A stretch of 64,000 nt of DNA from JAOAPY01 sp041492185 (lineage in GTDB: Bacteria; Acidobacteriota; Blastocatellia; Pyrinomonadales; Pyrinomonadaceae), in contig JBGPWL010000004.1 of the NCBI GenBank assembly GCA_041492185.1, forward strand, positions 1 through 64,000, written 5' to 3'. How positions within the stretch are numbered: position 1 is the first letter of the stretch; each line of letters starts with the position of its first letter. The translations under genes and the position numbers were made by a program. Positions 1 to 7,430 of this stretch are shown piece by piece. The notes under the pieces were generated by a model. The model did no database searches. It saw only the letters and a program-made list of their open reading frames with translations, and was not told the origin of the DNA.

Positions 1-23
1 CGATCGGTGACGAGACTTTGTAA
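1..23 (+). CDS. 3' end of an upstream gene (partial)
   Basis: An open frame enters from the left edge and ends at TAA 21-23, reading IGDETL before the stop. It lies 5 bases ahead of the FAD-subunit gene on the same strand. It would fit the end of another subunit of the same molybdenum hydroxylase, but six residues cannot identify it. Confidence 0.35.
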
Positions 24-28
24 TCGCA

Positions 29-1027
29 ATGATGCGACTGCCCAAATTTGAATACCGCGTGCCGCGCAGCGTCGCGGAGGCGGTGAAGATTGTCGGCGAC
101 GCCGGGCCGGAGGGGCAGTTTGTCGCGGGCGGGACGGATCTCTATCCGAATATGAAACGCCGGCAGCAGACGCCGCGTACGGTGATCTCGGTGATGCGTC
201 TCGCGGAGTTGAATCAGATCACGGGCGAGGGAAAATCGGGAGTGAGAATCGGCGCTTCGGTGACGCTGACTGACATTTGCGAACATCCGATCATCAATCG
301 TGATTATCCGGTCATCGCGAGCGCGGCGCGGACGATCTCGACGCCTATTCTGCGCAACATGGGAACTATCGGTGGAAATTTATTATTAGACACGCGCTGT
401 AACTACTACGATCAAAACTACGAATGGCGCAAAGGCATCAACTTTTGTTTGAAGAAAGACGGCGACGTTTGCTGGGTGGCACCGGGCAGTTCGAAGTGCT
501 GGGCCGTGCAGTCGTCGGATCTAGTTCCCGTGATGGTCGCCATCGGCGCCAAGTTTCGTTTGGCATCGACGCTCGGTGAGCGGATGATCGATGCCGCTGG
601 CTTTTACAATGATGATGGCATTGATTACCTTAAGAAGCGGCCGGATGAATTGCTCGTCGACATTCATCTGCCGCCAACAAATGGCTGGCGCGCGTCCTAT
701 CAGAAACTTCGTCGGCGTGGCGCGTTTGATTTTCCGGTGTTGGGAGTTGCGGCGTGCATCCATTACGGAACCGCGAGCGGTAGCGACCGGGTCGTTCACG
801 TAAAAGACGCAAAGATCATCCTCGGCGGCATCGCCCCTTCGCCAATCGAAGTGACGGAAGCGGCGCAAGTTTTGATAGGCAAACCGTTCGATGACGATCA
901 AATTCGCGCCGCCGCAGAAGCTTGCTACATCAAGGCTCGCCCGCTCGACAATACTGATTTCGTGATGAACTGGCGTAAACAGATGGCGCGCCAATATACC
1001 CTCCGAGCGCTTGAAGATTTGTTGTAG
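29..1027 (+). CDS. FAD-binding subunit of a xanthine dehydrogenase / 4-hydroxybenzoyl-CoA reductase family enzyme
   Basis: This 332-residue protein is the medium (FAD) subunit of a molybdenum hydroxylase. It passes electrons between the Mo/2Fe-2S subunits and an acceptor. Both FAD motifs are visible: VAGGTDLYP at residues 32-40 and TIGGNLLL at 113-120. Between residues 121 and 160 there is an insert with four cysteines (124, 140, 148, 157). Most CoxM-type subunits lack it. As I recall, it matches the 4Fe-4S-carrying insert of the HcrB subunit of 4-hydroxybenzoyl-CoA reductase in spacing. The substrate cannot be told from this subunit alone. Two ATGs are adjacent (29 and 32). The stop codon lies inside an inverted repeat. 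The next gene, a MocA-like protein, fits an operon for a Mo-cytosine-dinucleotide enzyme. Confidence 0.9.
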   Translation: MMRLPKFEYRVPRSVAEAVKIVGDAGPEGQFVAGGTDLYPNMKRRQQTPRTVISVMRLAELNQITGEGKSGVRIGASVTLTDICEHPIINRDYPVIASAARTISTPILRNMGTIGGNLLLDTRCNYYDQNYEWRKGINFCLKKDGDVCWVAPGSSKCWAVQSSDLVPVMVAIGAKFRLASTLGERMIDAAGFYNDDGIDYLKKRPDELLVDIHLPPTNGWRASYQKLRRRGAFDFPVLGVAACIHYGTASGSDRVVHVKDAKIILGGIAPSPIEVTEAAQVLIGKPFDDDQIRAAAEACYIKARPLDNTDFVMNWRKQMARQYTLRALEDLL

Positions 1028-1100
1028 GGGCAGGGCTTGTCCCTGCCCGAAATCATGACCAAGGACACGACACGGGCGGGGACAAGCCCCGCCCCTACAA
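1022..1100. repeat. Inverted-repeat (REP/MITE-like) element with 27-nt arms
   Basis: Arms 1022-1048 and 1074-1100 are inverted copies with two mismatches. The core of each arm (GGGCAGGG, CTTGT, CCCTGCCC) is itself a hairpin. The element contains the TAG stop of the FAD-subunit gene and the only in-frame ATG available to the next gene. Confidence 0.85.
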
Positions 1101-1726
1101 ACCGCGACGAATCTGTAGCCGCAATTCTTCTTGCCGCCGGGCGCTCAGAGCGCATGGGCGCGTTCAAGCCGTTACTTCCGTTTGGCGATCAAACCATCGT
1201 CGAAAGCTGTATCGATTATTTGAAGCGTGGCGGAGTGGAAACGATCGTCGTGGTACTGGGCCACCGGGCGGAAGACGTTCGCAAGCACCTCGCAAACTCA
1301 TCAGTGCGTTTCGCAGTCAATCCCGATCCCGACAGCGAGATGAGCGCGTCGATTGCCTGCGGCGTTCGAGAGCTTCCACCACAAGCGGAAGCGACACTCA
1401 TCGCCCTGGTCGACCAACCGGCGATCCCTTCGGAGGTCGTCGTGACGCTTGTTAACGAATGGAAGACAACCGGCGGGAAGCTCGTGGTGCCTGAGTACCA
1501 GGGGCGTGGCGGCCATCCAGTGCTGGTCGATCTGAGCTTCCGCGAAGAACTCTTGACCCTCGATCCGCAGCTTGGATTGCGCGCGCTTTTCGATGCTCAT
1601 CGAGCAGACGTGCGCCGGGTGCTCGTGAAATCACCGTTTGTTGCGCGCGACACGGACACGTGGGATGATTACCGAGCTTTGCACAAGGAAGTCTTTGGCA
1701 CGGAACCGCCGGAGTCGTGCCCTTGA
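1055..1726 (+). CDS. mocA: MocA-like molybdenum cofactor cytidylyl/nucleotidyltransferase
   Basis: This protein belongs to the MobA/MocA nucleotidyltransferase family. It would convert molybdopterin-Mo to the cytosine-dinucleotide form needed by molybdenum hydroxylases. Near the N-terminus it carries the nucleotide-binding signature LLAAGRSERMGAFKPLLPF, followed by the family motifs LVDQPAIP and GGHPVL. ATG 1055 is taken as start. A TTG lies six codons upstream, and no start codon exists between 1055 and the signature. The first 15 or so residues are encoded by the loop and right arm of an inverted repeat and there is no clear ribosome binding site, so the native N-terminus may have been altered by the repeat. 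Its place directly after a molybdenum-hydroxylase subunit supports MocA over MobA. Full length, about 223 residues. Confidence 0.82.
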   Translation: MTKDTTRAGTSPAPTNRDESVAAILLAAGRSERMGAFKPLLPFGDQTIVESCIDYLKRGGVETIVVVLGHRAEDVRKHLANSSVRFAVNPDPDSEMSASIACGVRELPPQAEATLIALVDQPAIPSEVVVTLVNEWKTTGGKLVVPEYQGRGGHPVLVDLSFREELLTLDPQLGLRALFDAHRADVRRVLVKSPFVARDTDTWDDYRALHKEVFGTEPPESCP

Positions 1727-1881
1727 TATGGGACGGTCACGAAGGGCAAAGACAGCGCCCAACGAAAAGGCCGCGAACGCCATCTAATGTCGCGTTGGTT
1801 GCTCTTCGACAATAGCCATTTGTTAGGCCCTGGTTGGAAGAACAGGACCCGGTGAATGTCGAAGGCGACAAAGGAGACTCA

Positions 1882-2418
1882 ATGTTTCTATCCAAGCGCA
1901 AGGTCATCGTCGCTGTGGTAATCGCCGCGTTGCTCGGCATGTCGTCGCTCGTCGTCGGCCAACAGGGCGCCTCGACTCCGGTGGAATTCACGTTCCGCTC
2001 GATTGACGGCCAGACCGTGACTTCGCAAAGTCTGCGCGGCGAGGTGGTGGTGCTGGCGTTTGGCGCGTCGTGGCTGCCGCTTTCGCGCACGCAGTTGCAA
2101 GGCGTAAGGAAGTTCGCGGATGAATACGGCGGGCGCGGCGTCGCGGTGTTCTGGGTCAGCACCGAATCGGAAAATCAGAAGTCGAAGAACTACGCTTCAG
2201 ACGATCAGTTGCGCACCTTCTCAGAGAAGTACGCACTTAAGGTTACGGTGTTGCGCGACCCTGACGGAGTAGCGTCGAAGAAGTTCGGCATCGATAAGCT
2301 GCCGTCGATTATTATCATCGACAAGCAGGGTAATGCGGTCGGTGAACCGATCAAGGGACTCGATCCCGACGGCAACTTGGCCGGGCAACTCGCTGCGCGA
2401 TTGGATAAGATTCTTTAG
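1882..2418 (+). CDS. Secreted TlpA/AhpC-like thioredoxin-fold protein lacking the redox cysteines
   Basis: The 178-residue protein has an N-terminal signal or anchor segment (residues 1-27, KRK then a hydrophobic stretch), so it should act outside the cytoplasm. It then has a TlpA/peroxiredoxin-like domain with FTFRSIDGQ, a strand VVVLAFGASW, and the cis-proline motif KLPSIIIID (Pro141). The position that normally carries W-C-x-x-C reads W64-L-P-L-S68, so both catalytic cysteines are gone. It is unlikely to be a thiol-disulfide oxidoreductase; a binding or scaffold role is possible. ATG 1882 is preferred to an upstream in-frame start because AAGGAG lies at 1871-1876 and the signal peptide starts here. 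Confidence 0.85.
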   Translation: MFLSKRKVIVAVVIAALLGMSSLVVGQQGASTPVEFTFRSIDGQTVTSQSLRGEVVVLAFGASWLPLSRTQLQGVRKFADEYGGRGVAVFWVSTESENQKSKNYASDDQLRTFSEKYALKVTVLRDPDGVASKKFGIDKLPSIIIIDKQGNAVGEPIKGLDPDGNLAGQLAARLDKIL

Positions 2419-2448
2419 ACACCGTCGATTGCCGATTGAAATCGTTGC

Positions 2449-3093
2449 TCACAATTCCCGCGCGAGCTTGTAAAGCAATCTCACGGGCAGACCTACGACA
2501 TTGAAATAGTCTCCCTGGATCTCTTCGATGAAGAGCGCGGCGCTTCCCTGCACCGCATACGCACCCGCCTTGCCCATTGGTTCTCCGGTGCCGAGGTACC
2601 AATTAATCTCCATGTCAGAGAGTTGGCCGAATCTCACGCGAGTTGATTCGTGATCCACAACGCGACGGTTCCCTTCCCCTGCGCGCACGAGCGCTACACC
2701 GGTCAGCACCTCGTGCCACGTTCCGCTCAAGAGCCTCAACATCCGTCGCGCATCTTCAACGTCACGCGGTTGGCCGAGTATCTCACTCCCGATAACTACG
2801 ACTGTGTCAGCGCCGACGACAAGCCCCGATTCGCATCTGTCGGCCACAGCTTCGGCTTTTGCTCGCGCCAGGCGTTGGACATAAGCAACGGCGTCTTCCT
2901 CGGGCGCGCGGGTCTCGTCAACGTTGGCGGCCCGTGTCTCAAACGGCCAACCAACCGCGCGCAGAATCTCGGCTCTGCGCGGACTCGCGGAGGCCAACAC
3001 CAGTTTCTCAGTTAACGCTCCGTTCGTCTTCACGTTTTGGCGCCTCTTGCTTGTCGCTGCCGCGGATTCTCCGTTACACTTGGCCAGGCACAA
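2449..3093 (-). CDS. maf: Maf-family nucleotide pyrophosphatase
   Basis: Maf proteins hydrolyse non-canonical or pyrimidine nucleoside triphosphates to monophosphates and have been linked to septum control. Hallmarks seen are the N-terminal ASASPRR loop, VGADTVVV in the middle, and the C-terminal QGSAALFIEEIQGDYFNVVG block, which resembles the dTTP/UTP subgroup. The ATG at 3093 gives 20 residues before the conserved region. An in-frame GTG at 3033, giving MKTNGALTEKLVLAS, is an equally good or better start. The gene converges on the TlpA-like gene and diverges from the DUF721 gene. Confidence 0.93.
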   Translation of the reverse strand: MCLAKCNGESAAATSKRRQNVKTNGALTEKLVLASASPRRAEILRAVGWPFETRAANVDETRAPEEDAVAYVQRLARAKAEAVADRCESGLVVGADTVVVIGSEILGQPRDVEDARRMLRLLSGTWHEVLTGVALVRAGEGNRRVVDHESTRVRFGQLSDMEINWYLGTGEPMGKAGAYAVQGSAALFIEEIQGDYFNVVGLPVRLLYKLAREL

Positions 3094-3109
3094 TCAAAAT
3101 GGAGTTTGT

Positions 3110-3155
3110 GATCTTAGATTGAAAGCGTCAAATTGCAAATTGGAAATCTAAGATC
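3110..3155. repeat. Perfect 11-bp inverted repeat between maf and the DUF721 gene
   Basis: GATCTTAGATT at 3110-3120 is inverted at 3145-3155. The AT-rich stretch between resembles the TGAAATC heptamer array on the other side of the next gene. It lies in the divergent promoter region, just before the DUF721 start. Confidence 0.6.
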
Positions 3156-3166
3156 GAAAAAGCAAG

Positions 3167-3655
3167 ATGGAGCAACTGATCAGAGCACTGCCGAGCCTGT
3201 TGCAGGCCGCCGGAGACAGTGAAGACGTGGCTGAAGCCGCTGCGATGGCCGTGTGGAAACACGTTGCCGGCGAAGGCTTGCGCCCGCACGCAGCACCCTT
3301 TCGTCTTCGCAACAAGACGCTGAGTGTTGCCGTCGCTGATTCTATCTGGCAGAGACAGCTCGAATCAATGGCCGGTCAATTGGTGTTTCGGTTGAATTCC
3401 CTGCTGGGCCAGGTAGTGGTGACCTACATCGAGTTCCGCATCGATCCGGAAACGCTCAGGGTCGCGCGCGAGCAAGAGCCAGGCTTCGAGCAGCCGATTG
3501 ATCGTAAATCGAATGCTGCGGAACCGATCCCCATTGAACTCGTCTCAGCAGCCGCGTCGATTCACGATCACGATTTGCGGCGAGCGTTTCTGGGCGCGGC
3601 GAGCAGTTGCCTGCGGCGACTCGACCATAAACAATCAGAGACGTCTCAAATCTGA
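3167..3655 (+). CDS. DUF721 / DciA-family protein
   Basis: 162 residues. The N-terminal 95 residues match the DUF721 (DciA-like) pattern: a helix with AAAMAVWKHVAGEGL, the basic strand RNKTLSVAVADSIWQRQL, then a helix ending LNSLLGQ. DciA is the replicative helicase loader or operator in bacteria without DnaC/DnaI, so a role in loading DnaB is the best guess. The C-terminal third is not recognisable. The gene's TGA stop is the first TGA of a heptanucleotide repeat array, so the extreme C-terminus may have been truncated or extended by that repeat. Confidence 0.8.
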   Translation: MEQLIRALPSLLQAAGDSEDVAEAAAMAVWKHVAGEGLRPHAAPFRLRNKTLSVAVADSIWQRQLESMAGQLVFRLNSLLGQVVVTYIEFRIDPETLRVAREQEPGFEQPIDRKSNAAEPIPIELVSAAASIHDHDLRRAFLGAASSCLRRLDHKQSETSQI

Positions 3656-3708
3656 GATCTGAAATTTGAAATCTGAAATCTGAAATCTGAAATCTGAAAT
3701 CTAAGATT
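3646..3708. repeat. Heptanucleotide tandem repeat (TGAAATC)n
   Basis: Nine 7-base units run from 3646 to 3708, five of them exact TGAAATC (3667-3701). The degenerate unit TGAGATC at 3653 supplies the stop codon of the upstream gene. The array ends 12 bases before the gatC start, so it contains or displaces the gatC leader. Variation in copy number would be expected. Confidence 0.9.
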
Positions 3709-3719
3709 GAGAACAACTC

Positions 3720-4016
3720 ATGCCAATCACTGAAAAAGACATTGAAAAGATCGCACAGCTCGCGCATCTTGAGATTACGCGTGAACAGCTTCACGTTTTT
3801 GCGCCGCAGATGGCCGAAATAGTTACTTATGTCGAACAACTCAACGAGGTCGATACGAGCAATGTCGAGCCGGCCACCGGCGGTCTGACCACTGAAGGCG
3901 AACGAACCGACTCGTCTCGCGAAGACGCTGTGAAGGTTTCTCTGGGCCAGAAGGTAGCGCTCGCGGAAGCACCCGACGCAGCCTCCGGACACTTTCGCGT
4001 GCCGAAGGTCTTGTAA
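3720..4016 (+). CDS. gatC: Aspartyl/glutamyl-tRNA amidotransferase subunit C
   Basis: GatC is the small subunit that stabilises the GatCAB amidotransferase, which turns Glu-tRNA(Gln) and/or Asp-tRNA(Asn) into the correctly amidated form. The 98-residue length is typical. The family pattern is clear: ITEKDIEKIAQLAHLEITRE at the start, a helix ending VEQLNEVDTSNVEPA, and a C-terminal motif FRVPKVL. gatA follows 97 bases downstream; gatB is not in this window. Confidence 0.95.
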   Translation: MPITEKDIEKIAQLAHLEITREQLHVFAPQMAEIVTYVEQLNEVDTSNVEPATGGLTTEGERTDSSREDAVKVSLGQKVALAEAPDAASGHFRVPKVL

Positions 4017-4113
4017 AACGGTGAGACTCTCCACCTGAGCTGCCATTTTGATTTGCGCAAGAGTTGACGACTTCGTTGCGACGATAGAACCTTCTTAACA
4101 TCAGGATAATTCT

Positions 4114-5604
4114 TTGCCGTCTTCCTTTGACAACATCGCGGACCTCCAAAGTCGCATCGTCAGCCGCGAGGTGACAGCGCGCGCGGTCGTCGAGTCAGCG
4201 CTCGACGCCGCTGAGAGACTCAACGACACGCTGAATGCTTTTCTCCAGATCGATCGCGCAGGCGCTTTGCAACGCGCTGGCGAAATTGACGAGCGCATAA
4301 AACGACTGAAAAAGCCCGCAGGCGCGGCGCCAGCCCTCACACACGGCGCGCTAACGGGTCTGCCCATCGCGATCAAAGACAACATCTGCGTGCGCGGCAT
4401 GCAGGCATCTTGCGGGTCGCACATCCTCGGTGACTACCACCCACCCTACAACGCGACGGTGATTGAACGCTTACTCAGCGGCGGCGCGGTGATCATCGGC
4501 AAGACAAATTGCGACGAGTTCGCGATGGGATCATCGAACGAGAACTCCGCATTCGGCCCAGTGAAAAATCCGTGGGACACCGCGCGCGTGCCGGGGGGTT
4601 CTTCCGGAGGTTCCGCGGCAGCCGTGGCCGCGGGCATCGTTCCGGTCGCGTTAGGCTCAGATACGGGCGGGTCGGTGCGCCAACCCGCATCGCTTTGCGG
4701 GGTTGTCGGACTCAAACCAACCTACGGACGAAATTCTCGTTACGGCCTGGTGGCTTTTGCTTCGTCTCTGGACCAGGTTGGTATCTTTGCGCGCAACGTT
4801 CGCGACGTTGCGACGGTGCTCGGCGTAATCGCCGGACGCGATGAGCATGATGCGACGACAGCGGACGTGCCGGTGCCAGATTATGTCGCGGAGCTAACGG
4901 CGGACGTCAAAGGCTTGCGCATCGGCTTTCCGCGCGCTTTGTTTGGTGAGGGGCTCGACGCTGAAGTGCGCAAATCCGTGGAGGATGCAGTCGATGCCTA
5001 TCGCGAACTCGGCGCAGAAATAGTTGATATCGAACTGCCACACGCGAAGTATGCCATTGCGGTTTATTACATCATCGCGACCGCCGAAGCGTCGTCGAAT
5101 CTCGCGCGCTACGACGGTGTGCGTTACGGCTTTCGCGCCGAAGAAGCCCACGAGCTGCGCGCAATGTACAAGCGCACGCGCGAAGAAGGATTTGGGCCGG
5201 AGGTCAAGCGACGCATCATGCTCGGGACTTACGTGCTTTCCGCGGGTTACTACGAAGCTTACTATCACAAAGCACAGCAAGTACGCGCGCGGATCAAGGA
5301 AGACTTTCGCCGCGCTTTTGCGAGCAATGATGCGATCATCACGCCCACTGCCCCCACGCCCGCATTTCTGATCGGCGAAAAGGTGGACGATCCGCTCGCG
5401 ATGTACTTGAACGATATCTACACAGTCACGGCAAATCTGGCCGGCGTGCCGGGAATAAATATTCCGTGTGGTCTCTCGTCATCGGGACTGCCGATTGGCT
5501 TTCAGTTGCTTGGTCCTTACTGGTCAGAATCAACATTGTTTCGGCTCGGCCATGCGTATGAACAAGCGCGGCCATTTACCGCGCGCGCGGAAGTTCATGC
5601 ATAG
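4114..5604 (+). CDS. gatA: Aspartyl/glutamyl-tRNA amidotransferase subunit A
   Basis: GatA is the glutaminase subunit that releases ammonia for the GatCAB reaction. The 496-residue protein has a complete amidase signature. The Lys-Ser-Ser triad is intact: Lys88 (IAIKDN), Ser163 (GGSSGGSAAAV) and Ser187 (SDTGGSVRQPAS). The start is a TTG at 4114; no ATG or GTG occurs near enough upstream in frame to replace it. The gene follows gatC with a short spacer and no terminator. Confidence 0.96.
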   Translation: MPSSFDNIADLQSRIVSREVTARAVVESALDAAERLNDTLNAFLQIDRAGALQRAGEIDERIKRLKKPAGAAPALTHGALTGLPIAIKDNICVRGMQASCGSHILGDYHPPYNATVIERLLSGGAVIIGKTNCDEFAMGSSNENSAFGPVKNPWDTARVPGGSSGGSAAAVAAGIVPVALGSDTGGSVRQPASLCGVVGLKPTYGRNSRYGLVAFASSLDQVGIFARNVRDVATVLGVIAGRDEHDATTADVPVPDYVAELTADVKGLRIGFPRALFGEGLDAEVRKSVEDAVDAYRELGAEIVDIELPHAKYAIAVYYIIATAEASSNLARYDGVRYGFRAEEAHELRAMYKRTREEGFGPEVKRRIMLGTYVLSAGYYEAYYHKAQQVRARIKEDFRRAFASNDAIITPTAPTPAFLIGEKVDDPLAMYLNDIYTVTANLAGVPGINIPCGLSSSGLPIGFQLLGPYWSESTLFRLGHAYEQARPFTARAEVHA

Positions 5605-5741
5605 TCAACGCGTCCGCCAAACTCGATCACCCAGCGGATCAGCTTTATCCAGACCGTCGATCCCCATTGCCAGGCAGCGCCCGGGACCCCTGGTTTGATT
5701 CTTCTCAATCCACAGCCGCGTCGTAAAGTACAAGTCTTCAT
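5595..5741 (-). CDS. Possible small protein (48 aa) coupled to the permease gene
   Basis: The ATG at 5741 overlaps the permease stop codon (ATGA), as in translational coupling. The frame runs to a TGA just inside the 3' end of gatA on the other strand. The predicted peptide is rich in Arg and Trp, with a C-terminal GGRVDYA. I do not recognise it. The overlap is the only real support; it could be a chance frame. Confidence 0.2.
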   Translation of the reverse strand: MKTCTLRRGCGLRRIKPGVPGAAWQWGSTVWIKLIRWVIEFGGRVDYA

Positions 5742-7207
5742 CCTTGAATTTGTCCCGTCTTGTCGAATGGCCACTCGACGCGCCTCCGGGCGCGGATGAA
5801 GTAGATAATGAGGCCGACAATGACGAGGACGGCGGCGTAGCGTATCTCTTTCAGAAAATTCTTGCGCGAGATGAGTACGTAGACGAAGCCGCAGAGCGCG
5901 ACGAGCGCCGGAAGCGGATAAAGCCACATGCGAAACGGGCGCACGAGACCGGGCTGGCGCACGCGCAAGACGATCACGCCGACGATCTGCGCGAGGAATT
6001 GCACCAGAATGCGAATCACGACGAGCGCCGCGATCACGTCGGCGAGCCGTAAAAAACAGAACAGCCCCGCGATGCCCCCCATGACGAGCAAAGAGACATA
6101 AGGAAAGCGATGGCGCGGGTGGACGCGGGCAAAGACGCGGAAGTAGTTGCCGTCACGCGCCGCAGCAAAGGGCACACGCGAGTAGCCCAAAAGCAAAGAG
6201 AAGACAGACGCGAACGCCGTCCACATGATCAGCGCGGTGGCCATGAGACCGGCCCTGGGCCCGTAGAGTCGTTCCATCAACGAGGAAATGACGTACGCTC
6301 GGGCCGGCGTGTTGGCCGTGCCCGCAAACTCGCGCCACGGGATGACGCCGAGGATCGAGATGTTCATCACGATGTAGATGATCGCGACGAACAGGATCGA
6401 AAGCAGTACTGCCCGCGGGATAATGCGTCCCGGGTCTTTCACTTCGCCGCCGAAGAAGCAGACGTTGTAATAGCCCCAGTAATCGTAAACCGAGACGAGC
6501 AGCGCCGCGCCCAGCCCGGTGAAGAATTCGGGGCGCAGGGTGAACGCGCCGGGCGGAAAGTCGAACGCAAGTTTCGGATCAAAGTGTGTGACGCCGGCCG
6601 TAATGACCCAGAGGATCGTCAACATCACGCCTACCCACAAGAACTTTGAGAACCGTTCAATCAGTGTGATCCGTCGGTAGAGCAGGAAGACGGCCAAGCC
6701 GACGGCGGCAATTGCCACGAGCGCGACCGGGATCGCGTTGATCTCCACGTTGCCCAGGATCGGCAGCGTCACTTTCGTTTCATGGCCGAGCGCGGGGAAG
6801 ATGTACGTTGCATATTGGGCCAGCCCGATGCTGCCCGAGGCAATCGAGAGCGGCGCGCTGAACGTCAGTTGCCAGATAAAGAGGAACGACATCAGGCGAC
6901 CCAACTTCCGCGCGCCGTAAATCTCCGCGAGGTAGTGATAGGAACCACCCGAACCAGGCAGTGCCGCACCGAGTTCGGCCCAGACCAGCCCGTCGCAGAC
7001 GACCAACAACGCGCCTAAGATCCAGCCGAGCATCGCCTGCGGCCCACCCATCGCTGCGATGATCAGCGGAATGGTGATGAACGGTCCGACGCCAATCATG
7101 TCGATCATGTTCAGCGTCGTCGCGCCCCAGAGGCCGACTCCGCGGATCAGTTGCGGCTCAGCGTCGCTCCGGTCAACGGACGAAGGCAGTTCTGGTTGCG
7201 TGGCCAT
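5738..7207 (-). CDS. APC-family amino acid permease
   Basis: A 489-residue polytopic inner-membrane protein with about 12 hydrophobic helices and the APC superfamily layout. The first helix region has the broken-helix glycine motif (DMIGVGPFITIPLI, residues about 36-49). The second has AELGAALPGSGGSYHYL, a consensus of amino acid/polyamine transporters. A long basic stretch (RARRRVEWPFDKTG) ends the protein in the cytoplasm. It most resembles the LAT/YfnA-like amino acid permeases; the substrate cannot be assigned. It is transcribed away from the PIG-L gene; the shared upstream region is filled by palindromic repeats. Confidence 0.9.
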   Translation of the reverse strand: MATQPELPSSVDRSDAEPQLIRGVGLWGATTLNMIDMIGVGPFITIPLIIAAMGGPQAMLGWILGALLVVCDGLVWAELGAALPGSGGSYHYLAEIYGARKLGRLMSFLFIWQLTFSAPLSIASGSIGLAQYATYIFPALGHETKVTLPILGNVEINAIPVALVAIAAVGLAVFLLYRRITLIERFSKFLWVGVMLTILWVITAGVTHFDPKLAFDFPPGAFTLRPEFFTGLGAALLVSVYDYWGYYNVCFFGGEVKDPGRIIPRAVLLSILFVAIIYIVMNISILGVIPWREFAGTANTPARAYVISSLMERLYGPRAGLMATALIMWTAFASVFSLLLGYSRVPFAAARDGNYFRVFARVHPRHRFPYVSLLVMGGIAGLFCFLRLADVIAALVVIRILVQFLAQIVGVIVLRVRQPGLVRPFRMWLYPLPALVALCGFVYVLISRKNFLKEIRYAAVLVIVGLIIYFIRARRRVEWPFDKTGQIQG

Positions 7208-7264
7208 TTGCCAGACTCTTTACGCGAAAAAAGGCCGATTGTCGAGTGCCATACGCGGGGCAGT

Positions 7265-7411
7265 AGCTCCGTTAGGAGCGTCATGTTTATAGACCCCGAC
7301 CGCAAATTGTTCGGAAGCTCCTTTAGGAGCGATATACATTTCGCTCCTAAAGGAGCTTCGTGTTCTAATTCATTGTCGGTTAGCTATAAACATTTCGGTC
7401 CTAACGGACCT
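7265..7411. repeat. Nested palindromic repeat cluster (REP/MITE-like)
   Basis: Three related hairpin units are present. 7265-7292 and 7384-7411 form an outer inverted pair of 28 nt. Between them, 7314-7331 and 7342-7359 form a perfect 18-bp inverted repeat. Each unit contains a small hairpin of the form GCTCC-GTTA-GGAGC. The outer right copy reads GGTCC-GTTA-GGACC, a compensated base-pair change. The cluster fills the divergent region between the permease and PIG-L genes, so both promoters must lie in or beside it. Confidence 0.9.
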
Positions 7412-7430
7412 CTAGAATCGTAGCGACGTT

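Noticed and set aside
3646..3708. CRISPR array
   Set aside because: The units are contiguous 7-mers with no spacers, so it is a simple tandem repeat.
3456..4046. Long minus-strand open frame across the DUF721 end and gatC
   Set aside because: It reads through the heptanucleotide array (FQISDFRFQISD-type peptide) and overlaps two well-supported genes; it has no family resemblance.
6110..6649. Plus-strand frame inside the APC permease gene (179 aa)
   Set aside because: It is antisense to a clearly conserved membrane-protein gene, and its composition is that of a shadow frame (rich in Arg, Asp and His).
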